Shown: in pieces, positions 33,289 to 45,012 of the stretch
How positions within the stretch are numbered: the stretch's first letter is position 1
How the letters are laid out: the number at the start of each line of letters is the position of its first letter
Source of the DNA: Gaertneriomyces semiglobifer
Lineage: Eukaryota > Chytridiomycota > Chytridiomycetes > Spizellomycetales > Spizellomycetaceae
NCBI GenBank assembly: GCA_025558075.1
Contig: JAHLKF010000005.1
Span: forward strand, 248,001 to 312,000
Length of the DNA: 64,000 bases
Direction of reading: 5' to 3'
Translations under genes and position numbers: made by a program
Notes under the pieces: model-generated
What the model saw: the letters and a program-made list of their open reading frames with translations, nothing else
What the model was told of the DNA's origin: nothing
Databases searched by the model: none

Positions 33289-34848
33289 CTACTCGTCGGA
33301 CTTCTTCTTCTTGTCCTTCTTCTTTTTGGACTATATCGCTTGTGAGTTAGTACATGACTGTCAAAAGACGCGTAAAACGGATCCCACCTTTTCTCCGTCC
33401 TCGTCCTTGGACTTCTTCTTCTTCTTCTTCTCCTTGGTCGCATCCTCCCCATCTTCTTCATCAGCCTTCCTCTTCTTCGTCTTCTCCTCCTCCGGTTTAA
33501 CCTCTACAATCAAAGGCTTGGCGGGGTTGTCAACATCCATGGCATTGCTCACTGGTTTCGGCGCGTCCGCTTGACCAGCGGCATAATCTACATAGCCACT
33601 CTTCCAGTTGTTCGGGGTCTCCTCGTTTGGCCGTCCATATTTGTCAAGCTTTCCATCCTTGATGAGCTTCTTCTTTTCCTGGGCCTTCGGGCCCAAACCC
33701 CATCGGCGCGGGTATGTGTCTCGCTCCATGATAACACGCTTAATCTTTGCAACAACACCGTGGTCGCAGGTCGCCATTTCGGCCGTGGACATCTGAGCGA
33801 TAGCCAAAGCAATCGCCTCACCCTTGGTTGTCATCAATACAACCTCCTCATTGATATCAATTCCGGATTCGAATCTCAACAGACCCGGAATCATCAGCTT
33901 GGCACCATAGCAGATTGCGTTGACGGCGCTGTCCTTCACAACCACACGCTTGTAGGACGTCAACAACGTCTCAAGCGGGCGAACAACACGGCGGAGGTAG
34001 GTCTCATCCTTGGTGTTATCGTATGTCCATTGCGCATCTAGAATATCGTGCATCGTCACCATGCCGTCATCCTCGCTCATTGCACCAGACCTCACACGAC
34101 GAAGCTCTTGCATGTGACCTCCAACACCGAGCAAGAGACCCAGGTGAACGCAAAGGGTACGAATGTAGGTTCCGGCTTCACAACTAACCCAGAAAACACC
34201 CAAATGACGGTCATTATCGAACTCAATAAGCTTCAAGTCGTGTATCGTTCGAATACGGAGCTGACGCTTAACAGCAGAGATCAATGGCGGGCGCTGGAAA
34301 AGAGCACCAGTCATGGTTTCCAGGGATTGGGCAAGCTTCTTCTCAGAATCAATGGCATCGTGAAGGCGCAGCACGGCCACATACTCTTTACCGGCACCCT
34401 GCTGAGATTTCACCAAGCGGGTGGCACGATCAACGCAAACAATGAGACAACCGGTGACCTTAGGGTCCAAAGTACCACTGTGACCAGTTTTCTCTACTCT
34501 CAAAATTCGTCGAATCCAAGCAACAACTTCGTGCGATGACGGGTTGGCGGGTTTGTCAAGGTTAATGACACCATATTTCACGTACTCGTCAATTGGGCGC
34601 TTCAGCGGTGAGCAACCGCTGGGGATGGGAGTGTAATGGCCAGTGCGCACATTAAGTTTATCATAGTTCTAGAGGAACTTATTAGTAAAGCCACGGTGGT
34701 CGGCTATCAGTTTCAAAATGATCAATACCTTCAACAACAAGGGCCAGCTGGAAGTATCCATGGAAGGGGTGACAGATGAGGGCTTGATCATATAATCAGC
34801 CTGTCCGTTTTCCTGCTGCTTTTCAGCAGATTTCGATGATTTCCCCAT
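33289..34848 (-). CDS. CBF5: H/ACA snoRNP pseudouridine synthase Cbf5 (dyskerin)
   Basis: Exons 34848-34729, 34668-33388 and 33330-33289 (all phase 0) give 480 aa (yeast 483). The protein is the catalytic subunit of H/ACA snoRNPs, modifying rRNA and snRNA, and in the wider family it binds telomerase RNA. The N-terminal dyskerin-like block ([18 protein letters not shown]) precedes the TruB domain with catalytic Asp in [15 protein letters not shown] domain follows, ending near the WGLGPKA box, then a nucleolar Lys/Glu/Asp tail. The last intron holds TACTAAC and the final 14 codons are almost all Lys, Asp or Ser. It converges on CLYBL. Confidence 0.97.
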
Positions 34849-35249
34849 AATGCTGAATATATGCGAGGTGTCTGTCTGCGAGAAGTGATTGGAACCCGAC
34901 CACTTGCGGCTGTTTTACTTTGGGAGACCGTGAGAGCGAGTCTACAGTGGAACCAGAACCACCCAACTCTTGTCTTCTGTTGAACGCTTCAACGTGCGCT
35001 GCCAGAATCAAATGCTCGACCGATATCTCCAGTTCCTGTCGCTGCTGTTGCGTCCGTTGTTCGCCGCGAGGAACTTTGCGAAGGCCTTGAAATCTTTTTT
35101 GGAGCGTGGGGTTAGGGTTCATGCTTGTGTAAGCAGCGCTGGCGAACGCGTTTGGACAAACGCGGAATGCGAATGGGGTTCTTGAGATGACAGAAGCATA
35201 ATGTCCTATATGTATGACCCGTGCACAGTTTTAGAAGGGTATGGCAATT
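34849..35249. other. Intergenic: CBF5 promoter
   Basis: A 401-bp gap between two minus-strand genes. A 99-codon minus-strand frame (34823-35122) overlaps the CBF5 start region, with no conserved content. The sequence TTAGGGTT at 35110-35117 is a single telomere-like octamer and not a repeat array. Confidence 0.4.
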
Positions 35250-36876
35250 CTAGTTGTCTGCTTCTACGCTCTTCTCGACGTTCATGGCGCCACTGTCGAG
35301 TTCGTCAATGAGCTCACCAATGCTCTCCGCTTTGTTTAGTTCGCCATCCTCTTCCGCCTCATCGTGTGGGCTGGGATCTTCATCGCTCCCTAGTACTACT
35401 GTACGGCGTTCAGAGTTACCTGATTCATCTCCCATAGTTAAGTGGGAACCTTCGTCAACTGATCGGCTGTCCGCATTATCCAATTGTTGCCCTCCCTCAT
35501 CAACACTTTCAGTGTTGTCGATAACTTGGGGCGCATCATCCTCTATCAAACCTAACGAGGGCGTTGATGAACTCTCCATTGTGCCGTGGTCGTCTGTTGG
35601 TGGCAAAGTTGACTCACTACCTGCTGGCGGGACTTGAGATGAACCCGCTGGCAATGATGCGTCCTCTCTGGAATCCATTTGCTCGTCAAGATCACTCGAA
35701 TTTTGTTTTTGAAAATGCGCAACCACTCGATCCTGCCGTCGTGCTTGTCGTTTCTCCCGCTCAAGTTGAAGAATTTCACTACGCTCATTCCGGGTTTGCA
35801 CATTCCATGACAGAGGTAATGGAGGAACTCCCGCAATATTTTTCAGATATGATCGTGTCATTAGGGTCTCGGCCGTTATAGGGCGTTCGGCTGGAGGTTG
35901 GAGAACTGAACGCTGAGATTCTGTGCTATCCTCCATACGTAACAAGATCCTCTTGTGCTGGCAATCATAGGCTACATCATCGCGAGCCCACATCGCATTC
36001 CTACTCCACTCTGTGTTACTGCTCGCCGCGGTTTCCTTTCCATCAAGAGACTGATTACTGTTGAGGTGGTCTGAGCGGCTCACCGTGTGATACGCTGAGC
36101 GTTCCTCTTTGGCCCAATCACGCCAGGATTTGCCCTTCAGGTAGCGACCACGAATTAACGCATCTGATACCTTAAACTTCGATTTTAAGAGTCCAGGAAG
36201 ACGTTTGGGTGGGCCATCTACGGTGGTTGGTCGCTCGGTTGGAGGTGGCCATGGTGTCGTGTGGCATAAATGATTATGTTCGAATCGATACGTGAGCATG
36301 GCAGCCGGGGCTGTAGCTGGCCGCTAAGCTAGCAGTGAGAAACAAAGAACTTTGCAGATGGATCAAGTCAGCTCAAAAGTTTTTCACCTTCTCTTCATCA
36401 ATCTTATGATATTGAATCCAGACACCCGCGGTCGTTCGCGGCACTGGTGCTTTCGCCTCAGGCCTGCTGAAGGTGCTAAGAAACTGGACTGTATGCTTTC
36501 CATTTTGACGTTCCGTTCCCTTGTGAATCGTAAAGTGTCTCCAATCTCCGCGTTCCTCGTTTACACGGGCCGGCGCAATCTTTGGCAACTTGAAGCCAGC
36601 GTCTTCACCACTTGCTGGGCTTGCGACAGTGTCTAATGTGGCAAGCCCATCTTCTGTCCATTGCACCAATAGCTTTTCTACTGTTTGAAAAGCCTCTAAT
36701 TCGAGCTCAGACTGTTGTACCTACGCGCAAGTACAATCAGACGCTGTCTATGAAGTCGACCGCACAAACTAACCATCATGCGTGAAATGTCCTCAGCATT
36801 CTACAAGCGAATGCACCGCAACGTGGCATGTGACGGATCAAAGCCTTACCTGGGAGCTCGACTTCGATGCGGACAT
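35250..36876 (-). CDS. Unrecognised multi-exon protein
   Basis: Exons 36876-36850, 36800-36774, 36720-36388 and 36323-35250 are all phase 0 and give 486 aa. I do not recognise the family. The start (MSASKSSSQNAEDISRMM) leads to an amphipathic helix (SELELEAFQTVEKLLVQW), a mixed region with several Trp (WRHF, VWIQYH), a Pro-rich link, a basic helix (YLKGKSWRDWAKEERSAYH), an Arg/Gln-rich coiled coil (ILQLEREKRQARRQDR) and a long acidic Ser/Asp/Glu tail. Two 27-nt exons at the 5' end are supported by phase and splice sites only. The possibility remains that 36299-35250 is a separate gene starting MLTYRFEHN. It is divergent to HSP10. Confidence 0.6.
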
Positions 36877-37227
36877 ATTTCAGTAGCATCTTCATTCGGT
36901 TCAGGAATAGAATCTGCCCCCGGGCTGCCTGCCCTTTGGAAGATCGCGTTTCGCGAGTCGGAGTTGTCGGAGTTATGACTCATTGTCCAATGTCATCGAT
37001 AACTGTTGTCGCGCGTTAACGATAAGAGTTGTTATGGAAGAGCACGGAACTGGAGAACTTTGCAGAAACCCGTCCACCACAACTTCGGAAAATATAAGTC
37101 GTCGTCGTCGCCGTCGTCGTCGTCAGCATCAAGCGCACAGCAGAGGCACACTGAAGCATCACCTTCGATAGCATCTCGTCGTCTTTTGTCCTGGTTTTCC
37201 GCACTTCCGTCGTAAAAACAAATAACC
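36877..37227. promoter_or_regulatory. Divergent promoter and HSP10 5' leader with a CGT repeat
   Basis: A 351-bp interval. It has a (GTC/CGT)n tract at about 37099-37128 just upstream of HSP10, similar to the tract near 7402-7460. No perfect heat-shock element (nGAAnnTTCn repeats) stands out. Confidence 0.45.
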
Positions 37228-37724
37228 ATGGTAGGAAATGGATCTTTCAATCTCCGCATCGAAAGCATGGGCTGATTTTGCTTCGTTAAAGTCTGGAGCA
37301 GTCAAGCGTATCATCCCTCTTTTCGACCGTGTTCTCATTCAAAAGTTCAAGGCCCCGGAGGTAGTGTACACGTTGATATCGGTTAACGTCTGTGCATTGA
37401 TCTCACGCGACTTCTTCTGCTTTCTAGCGTACAGCTTCTGGTCTCTTCATCCCGGAGAAGGCTCAAGAAACATTGAATGAGGGAGTTGTGGTTGCTGTAG
37501 GACCTGGTGCGGCCGACAAGGTACGTGATTTAGCCTTCTAGGATTCTACTCGAAGTACAGGCGAGGCTCATTTGTCTCTGTAGGACGGAGTGCTACGTCC
37601 GGTGGCTGTCAAGGAGGGTGAACGAGTTCTTCTTCCCTCATACGGCGGAAGCTCTGTGAAGATCGGGGAAAAGGAGTACTTCTTGTACAAGGACTCGGAG
37701 CTCCTCGCTAGACTGGAGAACTAA
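37228..37724 (+). CDS. HSP10: Mitochondrial co-chaperonin Hsp10 (GroES)
   Basis: Exons 37228-37230, 37292-37360, 37428-37520 and 37584-37724 give 101 aa, the normal size. The first coding exon holds only the ATG; a 61-nt intron follows directly. Conserved GroES blocks: IIPLFDRVLIQK, the mobile loop RTASGLFIPEKAQE, EGVVVAVGPG and the C-terminal KIGEKEYFLYKDSELLARLE. It caps Hsp60 in the matrix. The imperfect 6-bp repeat at 37843-37893 lies in its 3' flank. Confidence 0.96.
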
Positions 37725-38002
37725 GAATTTCGCCGCTGCCATCACCGTTTCTGTCCTACGTGTTCGCTTGCCGTCGATGATTAAGATATCTCTCTCTTTC
37801 CCCGCGTCGCACCCACTGTCATGATCGCAGCCTTTGGATCCGCATCCATATCCATATCCAAGTCTGTATCTGTATCTGTAGCTGTATTTGTATAAAATAT
37901 CACGTAATAGCAGACGCGATGTTTTACGTTGCTCACTCAACTACCTGTTAGCTACCGTACCTAATGATATGCCGACCGACCCGACCGACTAGCGACAATG
38001 CA
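37725..38002. repeat. 3' flank of HSP10 with hexamer-like repeats
   Basis: Between convergent HSP10 and CAND1. At about 37843-37893 there are tandem ATCCAT/ATATCC units passing into CTGTAT units, an imperfect 6-bp microsatellite. Nothing else is evident. Confidence 0.55.
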
Positions 38003-41000
38003 TCAAGACAAGTCCATCGGACTGATGCCTGAAGTGCTACCAGACATCGACGGATTTTGAGCCTCTGCAGCTACACTTGCAACTATCTCAGCAGCCGGGC
38101 ACTGTGGGCTCTGTATCTCCTTAAGCAATTCGGTAAACTTTGGACTGGTAGCAGGGTCACACAGCCTGCTCAGAGCCAATATAGTTCTGGCTGTGCTACG
38201 AACCAATTCGTTTGACTTTTCCACCTCCTGCTTCACTGCATTCTGTTTGGGTTTCGTCATCAGGGTCGCTTGCAGCGCATCCACACAGTCATCCAGCTTT
38301 TGTGCCACAGTGGCAGGCGACAGCAAAGTCAGCCGTTGAAGCATCAGATGCGTAAGCATTTTGATGTCATGAGAGGGATCTGCCAAGCCGCTGATGACCC
38401 GCTGTAGGAATGCGAAAATGTCAACGCGCGCATGGCAAGTCTCTAGCAAGGTGTACATGCACTCGTATGCCGCTTTACGAGCATCAAGCCCATCGTCGAC
38501 CTGGTGTTTGAAAGGTCCCATCTCAACCGTGTGGATTAATTCTTGCTTGACAATCGTCTCGTTGTATAATAGCGGTAGCAACTCTCCTAGCGACTCTCGG
38601 ATGAGGTGAGGTTGGTTGTGCGCGGCAGAGTTTAAGGTGGCAAGTGACACTCGGCGGACGTTTAGATCACTATCCTGGACGAGTCGCAGGAAGTCAATGA
38701 TCAATGGGCGCAGCAAATCATCATAATTTTCCCTTTCAACGCGCGCCGTAAATGTGTATCGAATTGCTGACACAACGGTCGCTCGTGTGTGAGGGCTACT
38801 CGACGACAACCGGGACTGAAGGTCTGGTAAAAACTGGCCTGGTTGAGACAGAGACAGCTTGCCGAGGCACTCCGCAATGATATTACGCGTCGTCTCTTCT
38901 TGTGTTTCCTCAGTATGAATGAAAAGTTGCTGCCACAGATCCGGTGCGAACGCACGCAGTGCGGACGTGGACGCGGGTGAGGCTTCGTGATGAGAGAACC
39001 GCGTGATCACCTCCTTCAACGCCACCAGCACCAGATAGCGAGTTTTGCCACCTTGGCGAACATGCTCCAACAACAGAGGCATGGAATGCTGTAGATTGCC
39101 AAGGGTGACATTACCAAGCGCAAAAGCAGCTGCCTGCCTAATCTCCTCAGATGACGCCTTGAAGAGAGACACTAACGTGTTGTGCAAATCAGGATATTTG
39201 GAGGTGAGATCCACCTTGCGTCCAATCTCGCCCAGAGCCAATAAGCTGACATAGCGGGCATTCTCAACACCTTCATTTTGAATTTCCGCAATGAACTTCT
39301 CAACGGTAACTGATGCTTGCTGCTCTGAACTCAAGCAGAGTGCGGCGACAGACTGCGCGACGACCGACAATGCCTGTAACATATCATTAGGATGTGAACC
39401 ATGCGGATACGGATGTGCCACAACTCACTTGCTTCGAGGCTGAGGCTGACGCGTCTGTGGTCACTGGATGCAGGAGCGCATTCACGCTGAGCGTAAAGAA
39501 GTCAGGACCACCGACACGGACGATGACTTGCCACAACTGCAAGAGGCTTTCTAATCCTGGGCCAGCAGCAACTAAATGGGGCGACTGGTATATGATCTGA
39601 ATCACGTGAGGCATGATGTCGCTTTTCATGTATGGTAGCACTTGCGACTTCGGCGCAGTCTGAACAATAGTCGATACCACATTTAGGCCTAACGGCAGCA
39701 CGTGGAGGTCCGAGTCGGCAAGAAGGGGTTTAAGTTCAGACAAGATGGAAGGAAATACATCAGCGGAAAGTTGAGGGCCGTATTGACGAATAAGAACCTC
39801 CAACGTCTTTAAAGATGCAACTCGAAGCTGCCGTTGAGCTTTGCGCAAAAAGCTTGTTAGATCGGCCATGATATCCGGAAGGATAGGAGTTAGGTCCACT
39901 TTAGCTGAAGGGGCTGCTGCCAGAGGACTCTCTGCAATGTCCCTGAGAGTTCTGACGGTTGTAATACGAGTAAGCTCGTTTCGGAGGCGTTCAACCAAAA
40001 GGGGTAATATAGTCCTGGGATCAACAGGAAGAATATCGCCAGTTTGAGATATCAGAACGCCCAGTGCAATAATTGAGCGTTCCTTCACTTCCAAATCCGC
40101 ATCAGCAGCTTTCAGCTTTCCGAGCACGGTATCGAATATCGTGGCAACAAACTCCACGGCGGATGGAGCCGGTACAGGGACAGCTGCGGCAGATGTAAAT
40201 GGTCGGATTACTTTGATGAGGGCTATCAGCGTAAGCAGCGCCTCTGAAGTAACTTTATAGAAGGAGTCGCGAGCTGCTGCAACAACAGCTGGGACTAACC
40301 GCGCCAGGTAAGGCTGAAAGATTTCCGCTCTGTGGGTGCTTACAAGAGTCCGTACAAACTCTAGTGCTTCAATCTTCAGATTCGTATTGGTGGAAGCTTT
40401 CCCTGTTGTGGTGGCATTTGCTGCGCTCAACGACGATTCGATGACCGGGACAAACAAGCCGAGTTCTCTTTCCAAAGATCCATCCAGCACCTTTGCCAGT
40501 TCGCGGAGGAGCGCAAATCCCGCCTGCCGAGTCTGAATGGACCTTTCTCTAAGTTGCTTTGCAACGGCCTTACTGATCTTGGGAACTTCTTGACGAAGTA
40601 ACTCTTCGGGACTGAATGATAAAAATAATATCAGTAGATGTTCAACGAACTTAGGACAGAGATGCATACTTTGACTTATTGTCAATTGTGCCAGACGCAC
40701 CGCGGCGGCGCTTGGCATCGGGCTCTTGTGTGCCTTTAATCTGCAGGGAAGGATCCAGACCTGTAATGATTCCGACCTGCCGAACGAGCACGACGAATGC
40801 AGAAATAACGTCCGCTCGCACGCTTTCCTCCCGTTCTTTAAATTGATTGATTAGTGCGGGCGCCACGTCGTTCAACAGTTCCACAAGTAATTCAGGACGT
40901 GTTCCAATAACGGACGCTAAGAGCTTGGATGAGGCACGACGGACTTTCCACGAGACATCGTCTTCGTCAGAATAATCGGCATCATCGTAAGCATCTTCGT

Positions 41001-42151
41001 CATCATCCGACCCAGCTTGATCATCCACGTCCATAGCCACCGGGTCTTCATCCTCTCCGTAATCAAAATTCGGATCGTACTTGAGGTATGTTAAGCTAAG
41101 ATTAATTATCGCAGGTATATGTGGGGTAATCTCTGTAGGGCACTTCAATAGGAACGAGTCCAAAGCGTACAGGCAATTCTCCCGCAATTCGTCGTCATCA
41201 AATTCGGTGTAGCGTATAATCTCTGGAACAATTTTATCCATATGCTGCCCTATACGTTGAGCACTGCTTCGGCTCATGATGGCTAAGCACCCAATGTAGG
41301 TACGTAGGCGCTCATAATCTCTACTTCGCTCCCGAGCCATGGTCTCCGTGTGAACATCCTCAACCAGAGCCTCAAATAGATCATCCGGGAGGTGTAAAAC
41401 CAAATTGCCTATGGCTGTAGTGGCCCTCTTACGCACCGCTGGACGCGAATGATTCAATAGAGGAAACAGAGTTTTCAGAATTGCTTGTTCTGTCGAGTGA
41501 CCCTCAGGGCCAGAAGAGATCGGCTGGCCGAACCGGCTGAGAATCTCAGAAAGAATATCAACGACATCCAGATGAACGTCTTTCCCTACTGCGTTCAACT
41601 GACTTAGTAATTTTGGTACCAGCCCGCTGGCTATACGCCCGGCTGTGGGTAGTGATGTCGGCATTTCGAGGATGACGGTCTTCAACGCCATACCCGCGAC
41701 GTCACGCAGCTGTTCCTTTTTATCCGCAACCAGATTACAAAGGGAACCTGAGAGATCCTCGAGCTGCTTTTCCGGAACCTTCCGTACAAGAGGAGCAAAG
41801 CTATTTGACGGTAGAGAACATGAGAAAAGGCTCAGACGGCTGTACGATGCTTCTCACGCTTTCACCATTTGACAGTGACGTTCTGCACTTCACCATTATT
41901 GTCGTCCAAAAGTTTGAGCAACGCAGCAATGACTTTTTTGCTATTGACATCTTCCAACTGGAAACTGTCTGTGTGCAACGCATTCATTAAATCCGCCGCT
42001 GCCATATATCGAAAGTCCGGGTCGATATTGGTCATCTGCAGCAACACACAAGACCATTAGCACAACGTGGCACGCCCACCAGCAGCAGCGTCGTAAATAC
42101 CTTTTCCAAAAGATTGGCGACCAAATAGGCATTTGATGGATGGTGTGACAT
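38003..42151 (-). CDS. CAND1: CAND1/TIP120, cullin exchange factor
   Basis: Exons 42151-42101, 42035-41866, 41800-40670, 40611-39429 and 39373-38003 give 1,301 aa of HEAT repeats (human CAND1 1,230). CAND1 wraps unneddylated cullin-Rbx1 and swaps F-box receptors on SCF ligases. Typical blocks are FRYMAAADLM at the N-terminus, VQNVTVKCFAPLV, RKRATTAIGNLV, an acidic insert (SDDDEDAYDDADYSDEDD, split off by DPNFDYGEDED), SWKVRRASSKLL, and the C-terminal TIP120 domain (VARRVSLATLNSAAHN-like, DDGLDARKAAYE). Yeast has only a distant relative (Lag2). A 51-nt first coding exon and four short introns. Confidence 0.95.
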
Positions 42152-42510
42152 AATTGCAAGATCTGGCCCTTGTTATGTTCAAAAACTCCCTTCAACGCAC
42201 GCACTCCACCAACACACTCGGTTCACGAACCAAAAAGCAGCCACTCAGCACCAGATCAGCCTTTTAAACCCTTCCAAAATCGCTCTCTTGAGTGACGGCA
42301 GCTTTGACAAGCGTGAAATAGTTCGAGAGTCGCCGGGAAGACCAACCGCGCGGGGGTGAGTCATTAACCAATGCAATCGATAACGAGGTCGCTCGAGTTG
42401 CTATTCATCAGAAACTGCAACCGACGACGAGGAAAAAGCATCGGCCGAGGAGTAGGACTGTTAGGTCAAGCAGGCATTGGGCTATTCGGACAACCAAGAG
42501 CGAAACGTCA
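42152..42510. promoter_or_regulatory. Divergent promoter of CAND1 and MIC10
   Basis: A 359-bp interval between divergent start codons. GC-rich around 42320-42360; no TATA box, repeat or RNA gene seen. The plus-strand frame starting 42371 overlaps MIC10 in another frame and is not real. Confidence 0.45.
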
Positions 42511-42887
42511 ATGGCTACGGCACGAGAGCCCTGCATTTCCAGTGAGGAACTGCTTTCCCGAAAGGTATGGATCTTTGCTGTTTGCGCGAGCAAACTTGCA
42601 GATGCCTCGCAATCATCTTAACCACTTTCCATTTTGAGTATGACCGATGCATAGCAAACTCTATTGTGAAAGGCGGTATTGGAATTAGTGTGGGCATTGG
42701 GCTTTCCTTCCTGTTCTTCAAAAGTATGCATTGTAAGCAGTGAATTTGCTATAATAGCGGATCTGATCGAATTCTTTTCGCAGGGAGGGCCTGGCCGATT
42801 GCATTATCAACTGGGTTTGGATTGGGTGTGGCGTATAACGAATGTGAAAGGTGCTTTGAAAGTATATTATGGTACCCAGCGACCTGA
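42511..42887 (+). CDS. MIC10: MICOS subunit Mic10
   Basis: Exons 42511-42564, 42639-42723 and 42784-42887 give 80 aa, typical for Mic10. It bends the inner mitochondrial membrane at crista junctions. Both hairpin transmembrane segments carry the glycine motifs on which oligomers depend: GGIGISVGIGLSFLFFK and the GFGLGVAYNEC segment after RRAWPIALST. The YDRCIANSIVK entry is also typical. None of the exons is long enough to be found by ORF size alone. Confidence 0.94.
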
Positions 42888-43043
42888 TCTCACCTGGCCT
42901 ATCGCGGTTTCTAGAAGCTTTAACCCTCATCGTCAGTTGGGACAAACATTGGAGAAGAAGTGAACAGCGGATCACGGGTTGGAGTAGAGTTGTTTGGCTA
43001 TGTCACGCAACAACGTGACGCTGATATGCATCAATAAATACCA

Positions 43044-44830
43044 TCATGCAATGTTTGCCGCTCTCGCTAGTGCGGCGGTAACCCGTTCAAAAACGGTCTC
43101 TAAACTACTATCACCGCCCGCGTCTATTTCCTGTATGGTCAACATTTCCTTGCTGGTTTTGCCCTGTCTTCCAATGCCCGTTGCAGCTCCGGAACTGGTG
43201 TCGGAGGCCAGCTCTTGCTGCAGCGTAGGGAGATTCGCCAGGCGCTCATGCGCTTCCGCTGCTGCGTCCGCCCCTTTCTTCGCTAGTCGCTTCATGCATG
43301 CCTCCGGTGTTGTAACAAGGAACAATACTCTAAGTGGCTACCAGTGAGCATATACACCCAACCACTCGAAGTTCTGCGTGACAGTTGACCTACCTATTGG
43401 GCCACACACCCGCTTCCCGTAATTTCTCCAGTTGCTGTCTGGTACGCGGAAACCCATCGAGGACCCAGCCTTGGTTACGACAGTCCTCGTTTTGTAGTCG
43501 ATTGGCAATCAGCCTTATTATCTGATCTTCGGGTGCTATTGTTGGAATTCCGGTGAGTGCCCACACTTTTATGTCTCAGACCACCAGAAACCGCGTCATG
43601 CCTACCGCCATCTGGGTTATTAGCGTATGGAGCTAATTGGCGGCCCACTACACTTCTAAGGCTTATTTGCTCTAGAATAGCGGTTCTCGGAGAAACTTTG
43701 GGCGCTGGTATGAGGCAGAGTCACTGAGGAGCAACTTCCACATGGGCATACCTGCAACGGCTCTACAACGCTGCTCCAGCATTCGCGCCACTTCCGTCTT
43801 TCCGGCGCCCGGGGGTCCGCTTAGGACCAATTTCATCATTCGCGGCGCCCTAGACAGTTTCCCTTTCTCAATTTCACGAATCACTTCCGAGACAGCCTGC
43901 TCTTCATCCTTGATGGCCCCTTCGGGGTACACTAGGAGTCTCAGACTTTCAGAGCTAAAGGACGCCATAACTCCTGGAAGGTGTCGCCAGTACTGTGCTA
44001 AGCGCGCGCGGATGGCGGTCTCAGTATCTGTCGACCGCTGAATCAAGCGATTGAGGAGGGCAGGATTGTTGGGTGGCGGGTCGGATACAAGGTGGTACAC
44101 GCGATTCGTGGTGGGATCTACTCGCATGTTGATCACTTGCTGAACAATTGCTTCGTCCGGCGCTTCAAGTACAACTGGGAAACCACTGCTGTAAATATCA
44201 TTGGAGTGGACAGGTCGGCCGCTCATTACTTACCGACTCTGTCAGGAATATATCCTCGGGACAGGAGACCTTTCGCTTGCTCCCGTGTTCGCGGAAATCC
44301 TTCTAGAATAAATCCCTTACTTGCGATCTCAGGGTCTTGCAAGCGGGCGGACACTAGGCCCAACATTACGTTATCGGGCACGTATTGGCGGCGTTCGAGG
44401 TATGTTCGTGCTTGAGTGCCCAGACTCGTCTGACGCTCGATGGCCGTTTGCAGTAACTTCCCAGTGGAGATGTATATGACGCCCAATTGCTGTGCTACCT
44501 TTTCTGCCTTTCATGGATGTCGGAGATACATTCTCTGCATTATAAAACTGGCTGCTCACCTACAATCTGCGCATGACCTAGAGCAGGTGGTCCAATAATC
44601 ACAACACCATGCGCTGCATCGCTAACTGATTAGCAATATCAAAATGCAATCACGTAGTTGATGAACATACCTTTTGGCTTTTGCAATTGGTCGATCATGA
44701 ACTGAAAAACATCGTCTGGTCTTTCAATGACCATCCGCAAGACTATACCTTCGAACAAGTCAAAAAGCTCGTGCCTGTCGGCATACTCTGCAAGCGACTC
44801 GGTACGATCTCTTGCTAATAACTCATTCAT
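43044..44830 (-). CDS. AK8: Adenylate kinase 8, flagellar two-domain kinase
   Basis: Exons 44830-44671, 44625-44560, 44503-44234, 44174-43752, 43671-43606, 43535-43394 and 43329-43044 give 470 aa (human 479). The N-terminus (YADRHELFDLFEGIVLRM) matches AK8. Domain 1 has GVIYISTGKLLQ, EGFPRTREQAKGLL and RVDPTTNRVYH. Domain 2 has a full P-loop, GPPGAGKTEVARML, then GWVLDGFPRTRQQLEKL. The domain 1 P-loop reads GPPALGHAQ, lacking the catalytic Lys. AK8 is found with motile cilia and is thought to buffer axonemal nucleotides. It is head to head with IFT80, 182 bp apart. The C-terminal third after VLFLVTTPEACMKR is less conserved and rich in Ala and Glu. Confidence 0.94.
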
Positions 44831-45012
44831 ATTGACCGACTTCGTTCCAGCAAAGGTACGTTTAACGCTGCAAATATGTGCTGAGGTCTCATCAAAATGG
44901 TTGAAGCGCTCTCGCGTGTCTTACGTAACCAATTCCCGTCGCGCGTTGGAATTTGGACCAGCAACAAGTAGATCCACTTCGACAAACAGTGGCATCCTTG
45001 ATTGGAATAATC
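44831..45012. promoter_or_regulatory. Bidirectional promoter of AK8 and IFT80
   Basis: 182 bp between start codons of two flagellar genes. A CCAAT at 44929-44933 and an inverse ATTGG at 45001-45005 are present. CGTAAC at about 44923-44928 resembles one half of an RFX X-box, but the other half is poor, so RFX control is not shown. Confidence 0.55.

Noticed and set aside
35105..35120. A telomere-like TTAGGGTT
   Set aside because: A single copy with no tandem array; chance occurrence.
44915..44935. An RFX X-box in the AK8/IFT80 promoter
   Set aside because: Only a CGTAAC half-site is present; the other half has at least two mismatches.
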